This document shows, piece by piece, positions 54,320-62,879 of a DNA stretch of 64,000 nt. Numbering within the stretch: position 1 is the stretch's first letter; every line of letters starts with the position of its first letter. The DNA is taken from NCBI RefSeq assembly GCF_024764775.1, contig NZ_JALIGC010000038.1, positions 124,001-188,000 of the forward strand, in the 5' to 3' direction. Source of the DNA: Scandinavium manionii (GTDB taxonomy: Bacteria; Pseudomonadota; Gammaproteobacteria; Enterobacterales; Enterobacteriaceae). The notes under the pieces were generated by a model, which ran no database searches, was not told the origin of the DNA, and worked only from the letters and a program-made list of their open reading frames with translations. Made by a program: the position numbers and the translations under genes.

Positions 54320-55327
54320 TCAGCGAAAACCACAGGATTCTCTGACCACCAGCGCCGGAGGCAGAATTATCCGTTTTGGTGGTTCGCTATTGCCCTGAAT
54401 CCGACTGAATAACAGCTCTCCGGCCTTACGCCCGATCTCTTTCGCGGCAACGGAAACCGTAGTCAGTGCGGGCTGTACCAGCGCCGCCTCGGTGATATCG
54501 TCAAAGCCGACCAGCGCAAAATCGCGCCCCGGCTCGCGGCCCGCTTTACGCAGCGCCAGCATCACCCCCAGCGCGACAATATCCTGATAGCATACGGCAG
54601 CGGTAATCTGTGGAAACTGACTAAACAGCGCTTCCGCCACCCGCGCACCATCACTCTGGCTTGCCTGCGAGGCGACGATCCACTCCGGCTTTGGCGCCAC
54701 GCCATAATCCAGCAGCTTACTGGTAAATCCGCCAATACGCTCAGCGCGCGTCCCCGAATTCAGGCTCCCACCGATAAACGCAATGTTGCGATGGCCCAGT
54801 TTCAGCAAATGCGCGGTCGCCATTCGCGAACCGAGAAAGTTATCGGTGCCGACGAAATCGAAATCCGGGTCCTCCAGCGGGCGCACCACCATAATTGCCG
54901 GGATATTGCGCCGCTTCAGGCCATCGAAAAACGCCTGCGGCGTGCCCCTCGCCGCGCAAAGCACCATTCCGCAGGCGCTGTTTCGCATCAGCGAATCGAC
55001 AAACTTCTGCTGCCGCTCTTCAGACTCTTCGCTGTTAGCCAGAAACAGCAGCATCTCATGACGCTCCATTTCATGGCTCAGCCCGGCGGTCATCTCGCCG
55101 TAAAACGGATTGGTGATATCGTGCAACAGCAGCCCGACCTGATTGCTGCTGCGGTTGCGCAGATTCGCGGCAGTCTGGTTATAGACATAGCCGGATTCAT
55201 CCAACGCCAGTAGCACTCTTTCCCGGGTTGCCTGTGAGATACGCCCGCGGTTTCGCAGTACCATCGAGACCGTGGCGGTCGACACGCCAGCTTTCGCGGC
55301 GACCTGCGCCAGCGTAACAGTGGTCAT
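54320..55327 (-). CDS. LacI-family regulator, MalI-like, of the divergent mannoside PTS operon
   Basis: 335 residues. The N-terminal LacI helix-turn-helix (VTLAQVAAKAGVSTATVSMVLRNRGRIS, about 4-31) and hinge are followed by a sugar-binding domain. The order and wording of conserved stretches (NRGRISQATRERV, FYGEMTAGLSHEME, GHRNIAFIGGSLNSGTRAERIGGF, AAVCYQDIVALG) resemble E. coli MalI. It is divergent from the PTS-mannosidase operon, and palindromic operators lie between them, so it probably represses that operon and itself. The effector is unknown. It is not found at this place in E. coli. Confidence 0.88.
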   Translation of the reverse strand: MTTVTLAQVAAKAGVSTATVSMVLRNRGRISQATRERVLLALDESGYVYNQTAANLRNRSSNQVGLLLHDITNPFYGEMTAGLSHEMERHEMLLFLANSEESEERQQKFVDSLMRNSACGMVLCAARGTPQAFFDGLKRRNIPAIMVVRPLEDPDFDFVGTDNFLGSRMATAHLLKLGHRNIAFIGGSLNSGTRAERIGGFTSKLLDYGVAPKPEWIVASQASQSDGARVAEALFSQFPQITAAVCYQDIVALGVMLALRKAGREPGRDFALVGFDDITEAALVQPALTTVSVAAKEIGRKAGELLFSRIQGNSEPPKRIILPPALVVRESCGFR

Positions 55328-55350
55328 GATTCCTCCTTGTGTTTCCCTCA

Positions 55351-55366
55351 GATTAATCGAATAACC
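55351..55366. promoter_or_regulatory. Operator-like palindrome near the regulator gene
   Basis: GATTAATCGAATAACC has the same half-site (GATTAATC or GGTTA-TC) and the same CG centre as the site at 55473-55488, with imperfect symmetry. It lies about 25 bp upstream of the regulator start, a position suited to autoregulation. Confidence 0.6.
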
Positions 55367-55385
55367 TTAATTTTGCATTACTCCC

Positions 55386-55401
55386 TGTGAGGCGCTTCAC
55401 A
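55386..55401. promoter_or_regulatory. CRP site
   Basis: TGTGAGGCGCTTCACA is TGTGA-N6-TCACA, a perfect core match to the CRP consensus. It lies between the regulator and the PTS operon, so cAMP-CRP should make the operon subject to glucose repression. Confidence 0.82.
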
Positions 55402-55440
55402 ACCTGGTGGATAAAAATCACCCAACGCTGATTTTTGCCG

Positions 55441-55457
55441 GGTTAATCCCATTAACC
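55441..55457. promoter_or_regulatory. Palindrome GGTTAATCCCATTAACC
   Basis: Perfect 7-bp arms (GGTTAAT and ATTAACC) flank a CCC spacer. The half-site is that of the other operators, but the spacing is 3 bp, not 2. It lies 32 bp before the next site, about three helical turns. Confidence 0.55.
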
Positions 55458-55472
55458 ACCCTTCCCTCTTAC

Positions 55473-55488
55473 GGTTAATCGATTAATC
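55473..55488. promoter_or_regulatory. Main operator of the PTS-mannosidase operon
   Basis: GGTTAATCGATTAATC is a 16-bp palindrome with one mismatch, and TTAATCGATTAA (55475-55486) is perfect, with the CG centre typical of LacI-family operators. It lies about 55 bp upstream of the first PTS gene. Confidence 0.75.
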
Positions 55489-55542
55489 TGAGCGTAAGAA
55501 GATGTGGAAGCAAGGATTGATTGAAACACTTTGGGGGTTTGT

Positions 55543-57501
55543 ATGCAGCTCAGTAGCGTAACGAAGGAAAGTTTGATTCTGCTCGATAAAAATTGGCAAA
55601 CCCGGGGTGAGATCATCACCGCCCTTTGCCAGCGCCTGTTTGACGAGGGCGTAGTGTCCAGTAAAGAAGACTTTAGCGAAGCGGTATGGGCGAGAGAGGC
55701 CCTCTCCGAAACGGGATTTGAACAAGGTATCGCTATTCCACACGGCAAATCATCGACGGTGAAACGCCCTGCTTTTGCCGCAGTGCGCCTGACGCAGCCC
55801 GTCGATGACTGGCCGACAATGGAGGGTGAAGATAGCGTATCGATGGTCTTTTTACTGGCCGTGCCAAACGACGATGATGAAGGCCATTTACGCCTCCTGT
55901 CCTCACTGAGCCTGGCACTGATGGATGAGCAGAACGTTGCCGCGTTACGCACCGCCCCAACGGTTAGTGCTTTTTTGGCGCAGCTCGATGCTACTGAGCC
56001 GACAGCGGAGAAAAAGATCGTCAACGATAGCGGTAAAAGCATCGTGGTGATCACCTCCTGCTCTGCCGGAATCGCTCATACCTATATGGCTGCCGAGGCG
56101 CTGGAGAAAGCCGGTGCCGCAAAAGGGATCCGCGTTTACAGCGAAAAACAGGGAGCCAGTGGAACGGAAGACCCCCTCACCGCAGAACAGATTGAACAGT
56201 CGCAGGGGGTTATTTTTGCCGCCACTCTGCCGCCGAAAGGGCGCGAGCGTTTCGCCGGAAAACCGTTCATCAGCACATCGGTCTCTGAGCCGCTGAAAGA
56301 CGCAGCCGCTCTGATTGAGCGTATGCTTCATCAGCCGGACGGCATTGTCGAAAGGAGCGGTGAATCGGCTAGCCCTTCGCCGCAACGCGCTCTGTCATTT
56401 GGCGCTCGCCTTTATCAGGGCGTTTCCAGCGGCATCTCGTATATGATCCCAGTGATCGTCGCGGCAGGGCTGATGATCGGCATCGGTCAGCTTTCAGCCA
56501 GCATCATGGGTGTGACGGCGATCGGGGACACCCGTTATGCCACTGACGCCAATAGCCTTTTACAGATTTGCCACTACCTGACGCTGTACGGCAGCATGAT
56601 CATGAAGTTCATGTATTCGGTGTTTGCCGCCTATATGGCCTATAGCATTGCCGACAGACCCGGCCTGGTTCCCGGTTTTATCGGCGGAGCGTTCGCGGGC
56701 GGGTTGCACTTCACGCTATGGGCGCAGCCTGGCGGCATTCCTTCCGGCTTTCTCGGGGCGCTGTTGCTCGGCATGGTTGCGGGCTTACTGGCTGACTTTC
56801 TCAATCGTCATATTCACCTGCACAAGCATCTGCAGGCGATGAAACCGATGTTGATCGTGCCCGGCCTGACGGTTCTGGCGATCTTCTTCTTCAACTTTTA
56901 TTTTGTCGACCCAGTCTTTGGCGGCATTAACCATTTCTTCCAGCAGTTCATCCTTGATCACGGCCGTTCCAGCGCACTCACCCTGGCGGTCATCATCACC
57001 TCTCTGACGGCGTTTGATTTGGGTGGGCCAGTCAACAAATCGGCTGGTGCTATCGCCATAGGGCTTGCCGCTGACCATATCTTCCCGCTCACCGCCCGCG
57101 TGCTCGGGATTGTGATCCCGCCGATTGGCATCGGTCTTGCGACGGTGATTGACCGCTTTGTTGTACGCCAGCGGGTGTTTGATGAAAACCAGCGGGTGAC
57201 CGGCACGACGTCGCTGATTCTGGGCTTTCTTGCCATTGGCGAAGGCGCCATTCCGTTCATGCTGAAAAATCCAGTGATCACCATCTCGATCAACATCCTG
57301 GGCGCAATCATCGGCTCGCTTATCGCCATCAGTATGGGTTCCGTTCAATGGTTCCCTCTCCCTGCTATCTGGGGCTGGCCACTGGTTCAGAATTTACCCG
57401 CTTATCTGGCCGGGATGACCACGGGGGTGTTGTTCGTGGCTTTTGCTAACGTCTTCGTTCGCTTCTATTTGCTTAGATCCGGCAGGATCACACTGAATTA
57501 A
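55543..57501 (+). CDS. Fructose-family PTS IIABC protein, MngA-like
   Basis: 652 residues from the ATG at 55543, with GGGGG at good spacing; a TTG four codons earlier is possible. Domains in order: IIA with phospho-His67 (GIAIPHGKS), IIB with phospho-Cys173 (ITSCSAGIAHTYMAAEAL), and IIC from about 280 with GGPVNKSAGA and GEGAIPF. The A-B-C order and size fit E. coli MngA (2-O-alpha-mannosyl-D-glycerate PTS). The IIB loop has Cys-Ser where the family usually has Cys-Pro. The mannosidase gene next door supports a mannoside substrate; the exact sugar is unknown. Confidence 0.88.
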   Translation: MQLSSVTKESLILLDKNWQTRGEIITALCQRLFDEGVVSSKEDFSEAVWAREALSETGFEQGIAIPHGKSSTVKRPAFAAVRLTQPVDDWPTMEGEDSVSMVFLLAVPNDDDEGHLRLLSSLSLALMDEQNVAALRTAPTVSAFLAQLDATEPTAEKKIVNDSGKSIVVITSCSAGIAHTYMAAEALEKAGAAKGIRVYSEKQGASGTEDPLTAEQIEQSQGVIFAATLPPKGRERFAGKPFISTSVSEPLKDAAALIERMLHQPDGIVERSGESASPSPQRALSFGARLYQGVSSGISYMIPVIVAAGLMIGIGQLSASIMGVTAIGDTRYATDANSLLQICHYLTLYGSMIMKFMYSVFAAYMAYSIADRPGLVPGFIGGAFAGGLHFTLWAQPGGIPSGFLGALLLGMVAGLLADFLNRHIHLHKHLQAMKPMLIVPGLTVLAIFFFNFYFVDPVFGGINHFFQQFILDHGRSSALTLAVIITSLTAFDLGGPVNKSAGAIAIGLAADHIFPLTARVLGIVIPPIGIGLATVIDRFVVRQRVFDENQRVTGTTSLILGFLAIGEGAIPFMLKNPVITISINILGAIIGSLIAISMGSVQWFPLPAIWGWPLVQNLPAYLAGMTTGVLFVAFANVFVRFYLLRSGRITLN

Positions 57502-57512
57502 CAGGAAAAGTT

Positions 57513-60209
57513 ATGTCTCAAAAAGAGGTCTATGTGGTCCCGCATTGTCATTGGGACGCCGAATGGTATTTCACCTGTGAGGACTCACATATCCTGCTGG
57601 TCGAAAATATCGATTATCTGCTCGATCTGCTGGAAACGCGCGACGATTTTCCGAGCTACACCTTTGACGGACTGTCGATCGTGCTGGATGAGTATTTGCA
57701 GGTCCGCCCGGAAAATCGCGAGCGGCTATGCAAACTGATTCAGGCGCGTCGGCTTCTGGTCGGCCCCTGGTATACGCAGTGCGATTCACTGTTGATCCGC
57801 AGCGAATCGCTGATCCGTAATTTGCAGTGTGGGATCGGCATTGCCGAAGCGTTCGGCCACAGTATGAACATTGGCTATATGCCCGATATATTTGGTCAGC
57901 ACTGCTGGCTGCCCGCGTTATATCGCGATCTTGGGATTGAGTACTGCGTCCTGCAACGCGGGATTTATACCGATCAACTGGACGGTGATCTCAATTTCTG
58001 GTGGCGGGCGCCCAATCAGGTCTCCATTGCAACCAACTACCTTTATTACGGCTACGGGCCAGGAAAATTTTTAGCTCACGACGATGACTATCTGACTCAC
58101 AGGCTGTTGCCCATTCTGCAACAGCTTGCGCAAAAGAACACTCACACCGACAAATTGCTGCTGCCCTGCGGTGGCGATCAGGTCCTGCCCAATGCCTCGT
58201 TTCCACAGACCGTTGCGACACTGAATGAAATGGCGCTGCCTTACCGGTTTAAAATGGCGAGCTATGAGCGCTATATGGAGGAAGTTTGGGCTGAAAGTGA
58301 GTTCAGTCATACCCTCGAGGGCGAATTGTATGCCTGTCAGAAATCGCGTATTCACCGTACCTGCCATTCGACCCGCTACGATATTAAACGCCAGACATGG
58401 CAGACCGAGCACCTCCTGCTGGATAAACTCGAACCGCTAACGGTCATCGCCAATCAACTGGGCATTCACTGGCCGCAGCCGTTGATGGCTTCGCTTTGGA
58501 AGAAGGTCTTCTCTGCACATGCCCATAACGGCATTGAGGCGAGCAACGCGGATCCCGTTAACCACAACATTATCCAGCGCCTGATTAGCGTCGAGCGCTC
58601 GGTCTTAAGTCTGATTAATCTGTTGAAGAAAAAAATCAGCCACGGCATCGGGCTGATGACCGGGAAAAACAATCTTCTGGTGGTGTTCAATTGCGATATT
58701 CAGGCGCAAAACGGTCTGGTCAATGCGGTGGTCTTTACCCAGCAGCGTGATTTCACTCTACGGCGACAGGAGGATCCAGTAGCGCACAGTGTCATTAGCC
58801 AGCAGCGTATCAGCGGCGGGCAACGGGTTATCGTGACCGCTGGAGGAGAAAAACTGGAAGCAGTGGACGATTACTGGCGCAGTGAAATCCTGTTCCCGGT
58901 ATCGGACCTCAACGGGTTGGGATATCAGACCTGGTCGGTGGAAGAAACATCTACTGGCGTTGACTCCCTCTCGCCACAGTGGAACCAGAGTATCGAGAAC
59001 GACTATTACCGCCTCAGTATTGAGAATGGCAGTATCACACTGACAGATCGCCGCAGCGATACGCATTACCCCGCGTTGATACAATTCAGCGATTGCGCCG
59101 ACAACGGCGATGAATTTGATTTTGCACCACTGGCAAACGACACGCCGCTCAGTTCCGGTCCGTTTCGGGTTATCGGCGCTGAAACCCACCCGCACACGGC
59201 CATCATGACGATGGAGTGCACGCTTCTGCTTCCCTCAGATATCACGCATCGGCTGGCGGGTGAACACGATCAGAGCATGATTATCCGTACCCGCCTGGAG
59301 TTGCGACAAGGCGAAAACTGGCTTCGGATCCAGCATGAACTCGACAACGCGGCCAGCGATCACCGTTTACGCATCCACCTGAAGACGCCGGTAGTTTCAC
59401 CACGTTATAGCTGGGCCGATCAGGGCTTTTCCCTGGTGCGTCGAGAAACGATCAGCCGCTATACCGGGCAGTGGCGTGAAAACGGTTTTGTCGAAAAACC
59501 GGTGCCGATTTTTACGATGGAAAACGGTGTTTTCCTGCGTGATGCTGACCATTGCGTGGGCGTCATGACCAAAGGCATCAAAGAGTATGAGGTACTGCCT
59601 GACGAAGATACTCTGGCGCTGACCCTGTTTCGTAGCGTGGGACTACTGGGTAAAGACAATACCCCCTGGCGTCCGGGCCGCGCATCCGGGATCAACAACA
59701 AAGTGGTGTCGACTCCAGATGCACAAATGCAACAGACAATGTGCTTTGAATATGCCGTCTTTATTACGTCCCCGCTGTCTGATGCAGAAATATTCAGCGC
59801 CTGCGCCCGCTATCGCGAACGCTATCTGACCTATCAGGTACAGCAGTTGAATACCTTTGAAGAGCGCCTTGAGCGTTTCACCTTGCCGCTATCGACGACC
59901 CCAATCTTACCTGCTGCGGAATGGCTCTCGCTCAATAATCCGAGGATCCAGATGAGCCTGTGTAACCCGGGTAACAAGGGTGACGTCACACTCCGGCTTT
60001 TCAACCCGGGTGAGGATGACGAAACGTTCGCGCTGAACAGTCCCTATCCCCTGCACATCTGGCAAGTGTCACTGCGCGACGAAAAGATCAAACCCCTGAC
60101 CGGAGAAATCACACTGAAGGCCAGTGATTATCTGACTTTAAGCATTTCTTTTACCCCAACCTCTTCCGGCCATCGCGGAGAAAAGAATGAAATCGACAAC
60201 CTACGATAA
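57513..60209 (+). CDS. GH38 alpha-mannosidase, MngB-like
   Basis: 898 residues, against 877 in E. coli MngB, with similarity along the whole length (for example HCHWDAEWYF, DGLSIVLDEY, VGPWYTQCDSL, LRLFNPGE). Family zinc ligands map to His13, Asp15, Asp125 (also the nucleophile, GYMPDIFG) and His338. The Asp that usually follows the last His is Asn339 here (HAHNG). No signal peptide, so it should act in the cytoplasm on phosphorylated mannosides brought in by the PTS. It starts 11 bp after the IIABC gene and overlaps the next gene by 23 bp. Confidence 0.9.
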   Translation: MSQKEVYVVPHCHWDAEWYFTCEDSHILLVENIDYLLDLLETRDDFPSYTFDGLSIVLDEYLQVRPENRERLCKLIQARRLLVGPWYTQCDSLLIRSESLIRNLQCGIGIAEAFGHSMNIGYMPDIFGQHCWLPALYRDLGIEYCVLQRGIYTDQLDGDLNFWWRAPNQVSIATNYLYYGYGPGKFLAHDDDYLTHRLLPILQQLAQKNTHTDKLLLPCGGDQVLPNASFPQTVATLNEMALPYRFKMASYERYMEEVWAESEFSHTLEGELYACQKSRIHRTCHSTRYDIKRQTWQTEHLLLDKLEPLTVIANQLGIHWPQPLMASLWKKVFSAHAHNGIEASNADPVNHNIIQRLISVERSVLSLINLLKKKISHGIGLMTGKNNLLVVFNCDIQAQNGLVNAVVFTQQRDFTLRRQEDPVAHSVISQQRISGGQRVIVTAGGEKLEAVDDYWRSEILFPVSDLNGLGYQTWSVEETSTGVDSLSPQWNQSIENDYYRLSIENGSITLTDRRSDTHYPALIQFSDCADNGDEFDFAPLANDTPLSSGPFRVIGAETHPHTAIMTMECTLLLPSDITHRLAGEHDQSMIIRTRLELRQGENWLRIQHELDNAASDHRLRIHLKTPVVSPRYSWADQGFSLVRRETISRYTGQWRENGFVEKPVPIFTMENGVFLRDADHCVGVMTKGIKEYEVLPDEDTLALTLFRSVGLLGKDNTPWRPGRASGINNKVVSTPDAQMQQTMCFEYAVFITSPLSDAEIFSACARYRERYLTYQVQQLNTFEERLERFTLPLSTTPILPAAEWLSLNNPRIQMSLCNPGNKGDVTLRLFNPGEDDETFALNSPYPLHIWQVSLRDEKIKPLTGEITLKASDYLTLSISFTPTSSGHRGEKNEIDNLR

Positions 60210-61932
60210 ACACCCTGAAGTCCCCGTTCAGGGTTACGACGAGCAGGCCTGGCAAGACTGGCCTGCATTACTTGTCGCACTTAACGCCCGACTTTCTGAC
60301 ACAAAAAAAACCGTGCTGGTGATCGATTGCTATCCCGGCGTGCGTCTCGACGAACTGGAGCAGGCGTTACAGACGCAGTTCGCGGGCAGCAGTTTGCTAA
60401 ACGTTGAAGCGGCGCGCAAAAACCAGGAAGCGCTACACAGCTTGCTGGCCCGAAATCTGACTGACGATCGCGTTTTTGGTGTGCTTTCCTGCCATCAACT
60501 CACTGAATTTTTTGACCCGCAGCAGCTTGCCGCTATGCGTCAGCGGGTGGCAGATGCCAGCGGGCTGGTGATTGTCTACGGCCCAGGGGCTGCGCTGGTC
60601 CACAACGGCGACGTACTGGTGTATGCCGATTTGCCACGCTGGGAAATTCAGCAGCGGATGCGCAGCGGCGAACTGGGCAACTGGGGCGCGGAAAATAATG
60701 ATGAAGATATTCTGCGCCGCTATAAGCGGGCCTTTTTTATCGAATGGCGGGTATTCGATCGCCATAAAACGCCTTTATTACAACGCGCCGATTTCCTGCT
60801 GGATACCACCGTGGCGGACAATCCCGCGATGGTCAGCGGCGATGCGCTCCGCGCCGGTCTGGCGCACACCGTCCAGCGCCCGTTTCGCGTCGTGCCGTTT
60901 TTTGATCCCGGCGTCTGGGGCGGTCAGTGGATGAAAAACCAGTTCGATCTCGATCCCTCGAAACCAAACTACGCCTGGTGTTTTGACTGCGTGCCCGAGG
61001 AAAACAGCCTGTTGCTACGATTTGGCGACGTGCGGATCGAGATCCCTTCTCTGGATGTGGTGCTGCTTCACCCGCGCGAATTGCTGGGCGAAAAAGTCCA
61101 TGCGCGCTTTGGCGCTGAGTTTCCGATTCGCTTCGATTTTCTCGACACCATGGGCGGGCAGAACCTCAGTTTCCAGGTGCACCCACTGACCGAATATATC
61201 CAGCAGCAGTTCGGCATGCACTACACCCAGGATGAAAGTTACTACATTCTGGATGCAGAGCCAGATGCGGTGGTGTATCTCGGTACGAAAGCCGGAACCG
61301 ATCCGCAGGCGATGCTGGACAATTTACATCAGGCTGCGCAAGGACAAACCGACTTTGACGACGAGCGTTTCGTCAATCAGATCCCGGCGCGCAAGCACGA
61401 TCATTTCCTGATCCCGTCAGGCACCGTCCACTGTTCCGGTTCGGGCACGATGGTGCTGGAGATAAGCGCTACGCCGTATATTTTCACCTTCAAGCTCTGG
61501 GACTGGGGTCGGCTGGGAATGGACGGCCTGCCAAGACCAGTGCACCTCGAACACGGTGAAAAGGTGATCGACTGGCAGCGCGATACCCAATGGGTGCATC
61601 AACATCTGGTGAACTGCATTGAGACAATGGGCGAAGGTGACGGCTGGCGCGAGGAGCGTACCGGGCTGCACGAACGTGAATTTATTGAAACCCGCCGCCA
61701 CTGGTTTACGAAATCCGTTACGCACCATACCCGGGGCGGCGTAAACGTGCTGAACCTGGTGGCCGGAGACGAAGCGCGCGTCGATAGCCCGACGGGCGCA
61801 TTTGAGCCCTTCGTTATCCATTACGCCGAAACCTTTATTGTGCCCGCCGCCGTGGGTGAATACCGCATCACACCGTGGGGCAAAGGCCTCGGCCAACAGC
61901 TGGCCACCGTCAAAGCCTGGGTCAGGGGGTAA
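60187..61932 (+). CDS. Kinase-fold-like domain fused to class I mannose-6-phosphate isomerase
   Basis: 581 residues, about twice a short-form isomerase. The C-terminal part (from about 235) has the type I isomerase zinc motifs: QVHP (330-333), the DE pair at 349-350 (QDESYYIL) and PSGTVH with His415. The first about 220 residues resemble a uridine/pantothenate kinase fold (KKTVLVIDCYPGVRLDELEQAL, LVIVYGPGAAL, LVYADLPRWEIQQR) but lack a GxxxxGK[ST] P-loop, so they may be a regulatory remnant. The isomerase half should convert mannose-6-phosphate from the mannosidase to fructose-6-phosphate. It overlaps the mannosidase gene. Confidence 0.82.
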   Translation: MKSTTYDKHPEVPVQGYDEQAWQDWPALLVALNARLSDTKKTVLVIDCYPGVRLDELEQALQTQFAGSSLLNVEAARKNQEALHSLLARNLTDDRVFGVLSCHQLTEFFDPQQLAAMRQRVADASGLVIVYGPGAALVHNGDVLVYADLPRWEIQQRMRSGELGNWGAENNDEDILRRYKRAFFIEWRVFDRHKTPLLQRADFLLDTTVADNPAMVSGDALRAGLAHTVQRPFRVVPFFDPGVWGGQWMKNQFDLDPSKPNYAWCFDCVPEENSLLLRFGDVRIEIPSLDVVLLHPRELLGEKVHARFGAEFPIRFDFLDTMGGQNLSFQVHPLTEYIQQQFGMHYTQDESYYILDAEPDAVVYLGTKAGTDPQAMLDNLHQAAQGQTDFDDERFVNQIPARKHDHFLIPSGTVHCSGSGTMVLEISATPYIFTFKLWDWGRLGMDGLPRPVHLEHGEKVIDWQRDTQWVHQHLVNCIETMGEGDGWREERTGLHEREFIETRRHWFTKSVTHHTRGGVNVLNLVAGDEARVDSPTGAFEPFVIHYAETFIVPAAVGEYRITPWGKGLGQQLATVKAWVRG

Positions 61933-61934
61933 AA

Positions 61935-62363
61935 ATGATTAACGTGATTGTCGCGTCTCATGGCCCGCTGGCGAACGCCCTGCTGGACAGCGCGACGCTG
62001 GTGTACGGCGAGTTGCCGTATATCTTTCCCGTCTCGCTCAATGAAACCGCCGGGATAGACGGTTTCAGAGACGATTTCGCCACCACCCTGGTGAAGGCCC
62101 AACACAATGCAGACGGCGTACTGGTGCTGTGCGATATGCAAAGCGGCACGCCGTGGAACGTCGCCTGCCAGCACGCCTTTTCACCCGCTATGACGCCGCC
62201 AATGGCAGTTCTGGCAGGGGTAAATTTGCCGATGCTGCTGCAAACCGACGACATCCATCTCCTGACCGACGTTCATGCCGCCGCAGCACAACTGCTGGCA
62301 TTAACTCAGCCCACGCTGGTCATCGCGGTACCGGTCGCATTCACCCAATCTGATGATTTTTAA
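61935..62363 (+). CDS. Mannose-family PTS IIA component
   Basis: 142 residues from the ATG at 61935, with a GGGGG site; an in-frame start 20 codons earlier lies in the previous gene. The fold is EIIA-Man, with the phospho-His in VIVASHGPLA (His9) and the LCDMQSGTPWN stretch. It accepts phosphate from HPr and passes it to the IIB product. It starts 2 bp after the isomerase fusion gene. Confidence 0.9.
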   Translation: MINVIVASHGPLANALLDSATLVYGELPYIFPVSLNETAGIDGFRDDFATTLVKAQHNADGVLVLCDMQSGTPWNVACQHAFSPAMTPPMAVLAGVNLPMLLQTDDIHLLTDVHAAAAQLLALTQPTLVIAVPVAFTQSDDF

Positions 62364-62374
62364 CGAGGTGTTCT

Positions 62375-62869
62375 ATGAGTCTTTCTTTCGTACGTATTGA
62401 TGACCGCGTCATCCATGGGCAACTCGTCACACGCTGGGCCAAAGAGCTGCCCTGTGACGGTATCGTGGCGATTGACGATGCCGTTGCGGCCGACCCGCTG
62501 CTCTCGTCGGTAATGAAAGGTGCGGTGTCGGACACCAAAGTCTGGCTGTTTGATACCGCCACCGCCATCGAAAAGCTGCCCAAAGTCATTGCCAGCGAGA
62601 AACGGTATTTCGTGATTGGCAAATCTCCGCTCACGCTGCAGCGCATTGAGCAGGCCGGGATCAGCCTGAAAAACAGCAACGGCAAAATCAACGTCGGGCC
62701 GATGAGCGCGCGCGCCAACAGCACCACTATTGGCCCGAACCAGTCGGTGACCGCCGAGGAAGCGGCCGCGTTTGAATGGCTCTGCGCCCAAGGCCATCAC
62801 GTCGAGTTTCGCCTGGTGCCCGATGCCAGCTGTTACAGCTGGCAGGACGCGCGTCAGAAACTGAAATAA
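62375..62869 (+). CDS. Mannose-family PTS IIB component
   Basis: 164 residues, the usual size of a free-standing IIB of the mannose/sorbose family. The phospho-His is in VRIDDRVIHGQLVTRW (His14). It transfers phosphate to the incoming sugar at the IIC/IID complex. It begins 11 bp after the IIA gene with an AACGAGG site. Confidence 0.93.
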   Translation: MSLSFVRIDDRVIHGQLVTRWAKELPCDGIVAIDDAVAADPLLSSVMKGAVSDTKVWLFDTATAIEKLPKVIASEKRYFVIGKSPLTLQRIEQAGISLKNSNGKINVGPMSARANSTTIGPNQSVTAEEAAAFEWLCAQGHHVEFRLVPDASCYSWQDARQKLK

Positions 62870-62879
62870 GGAGCCGAAA

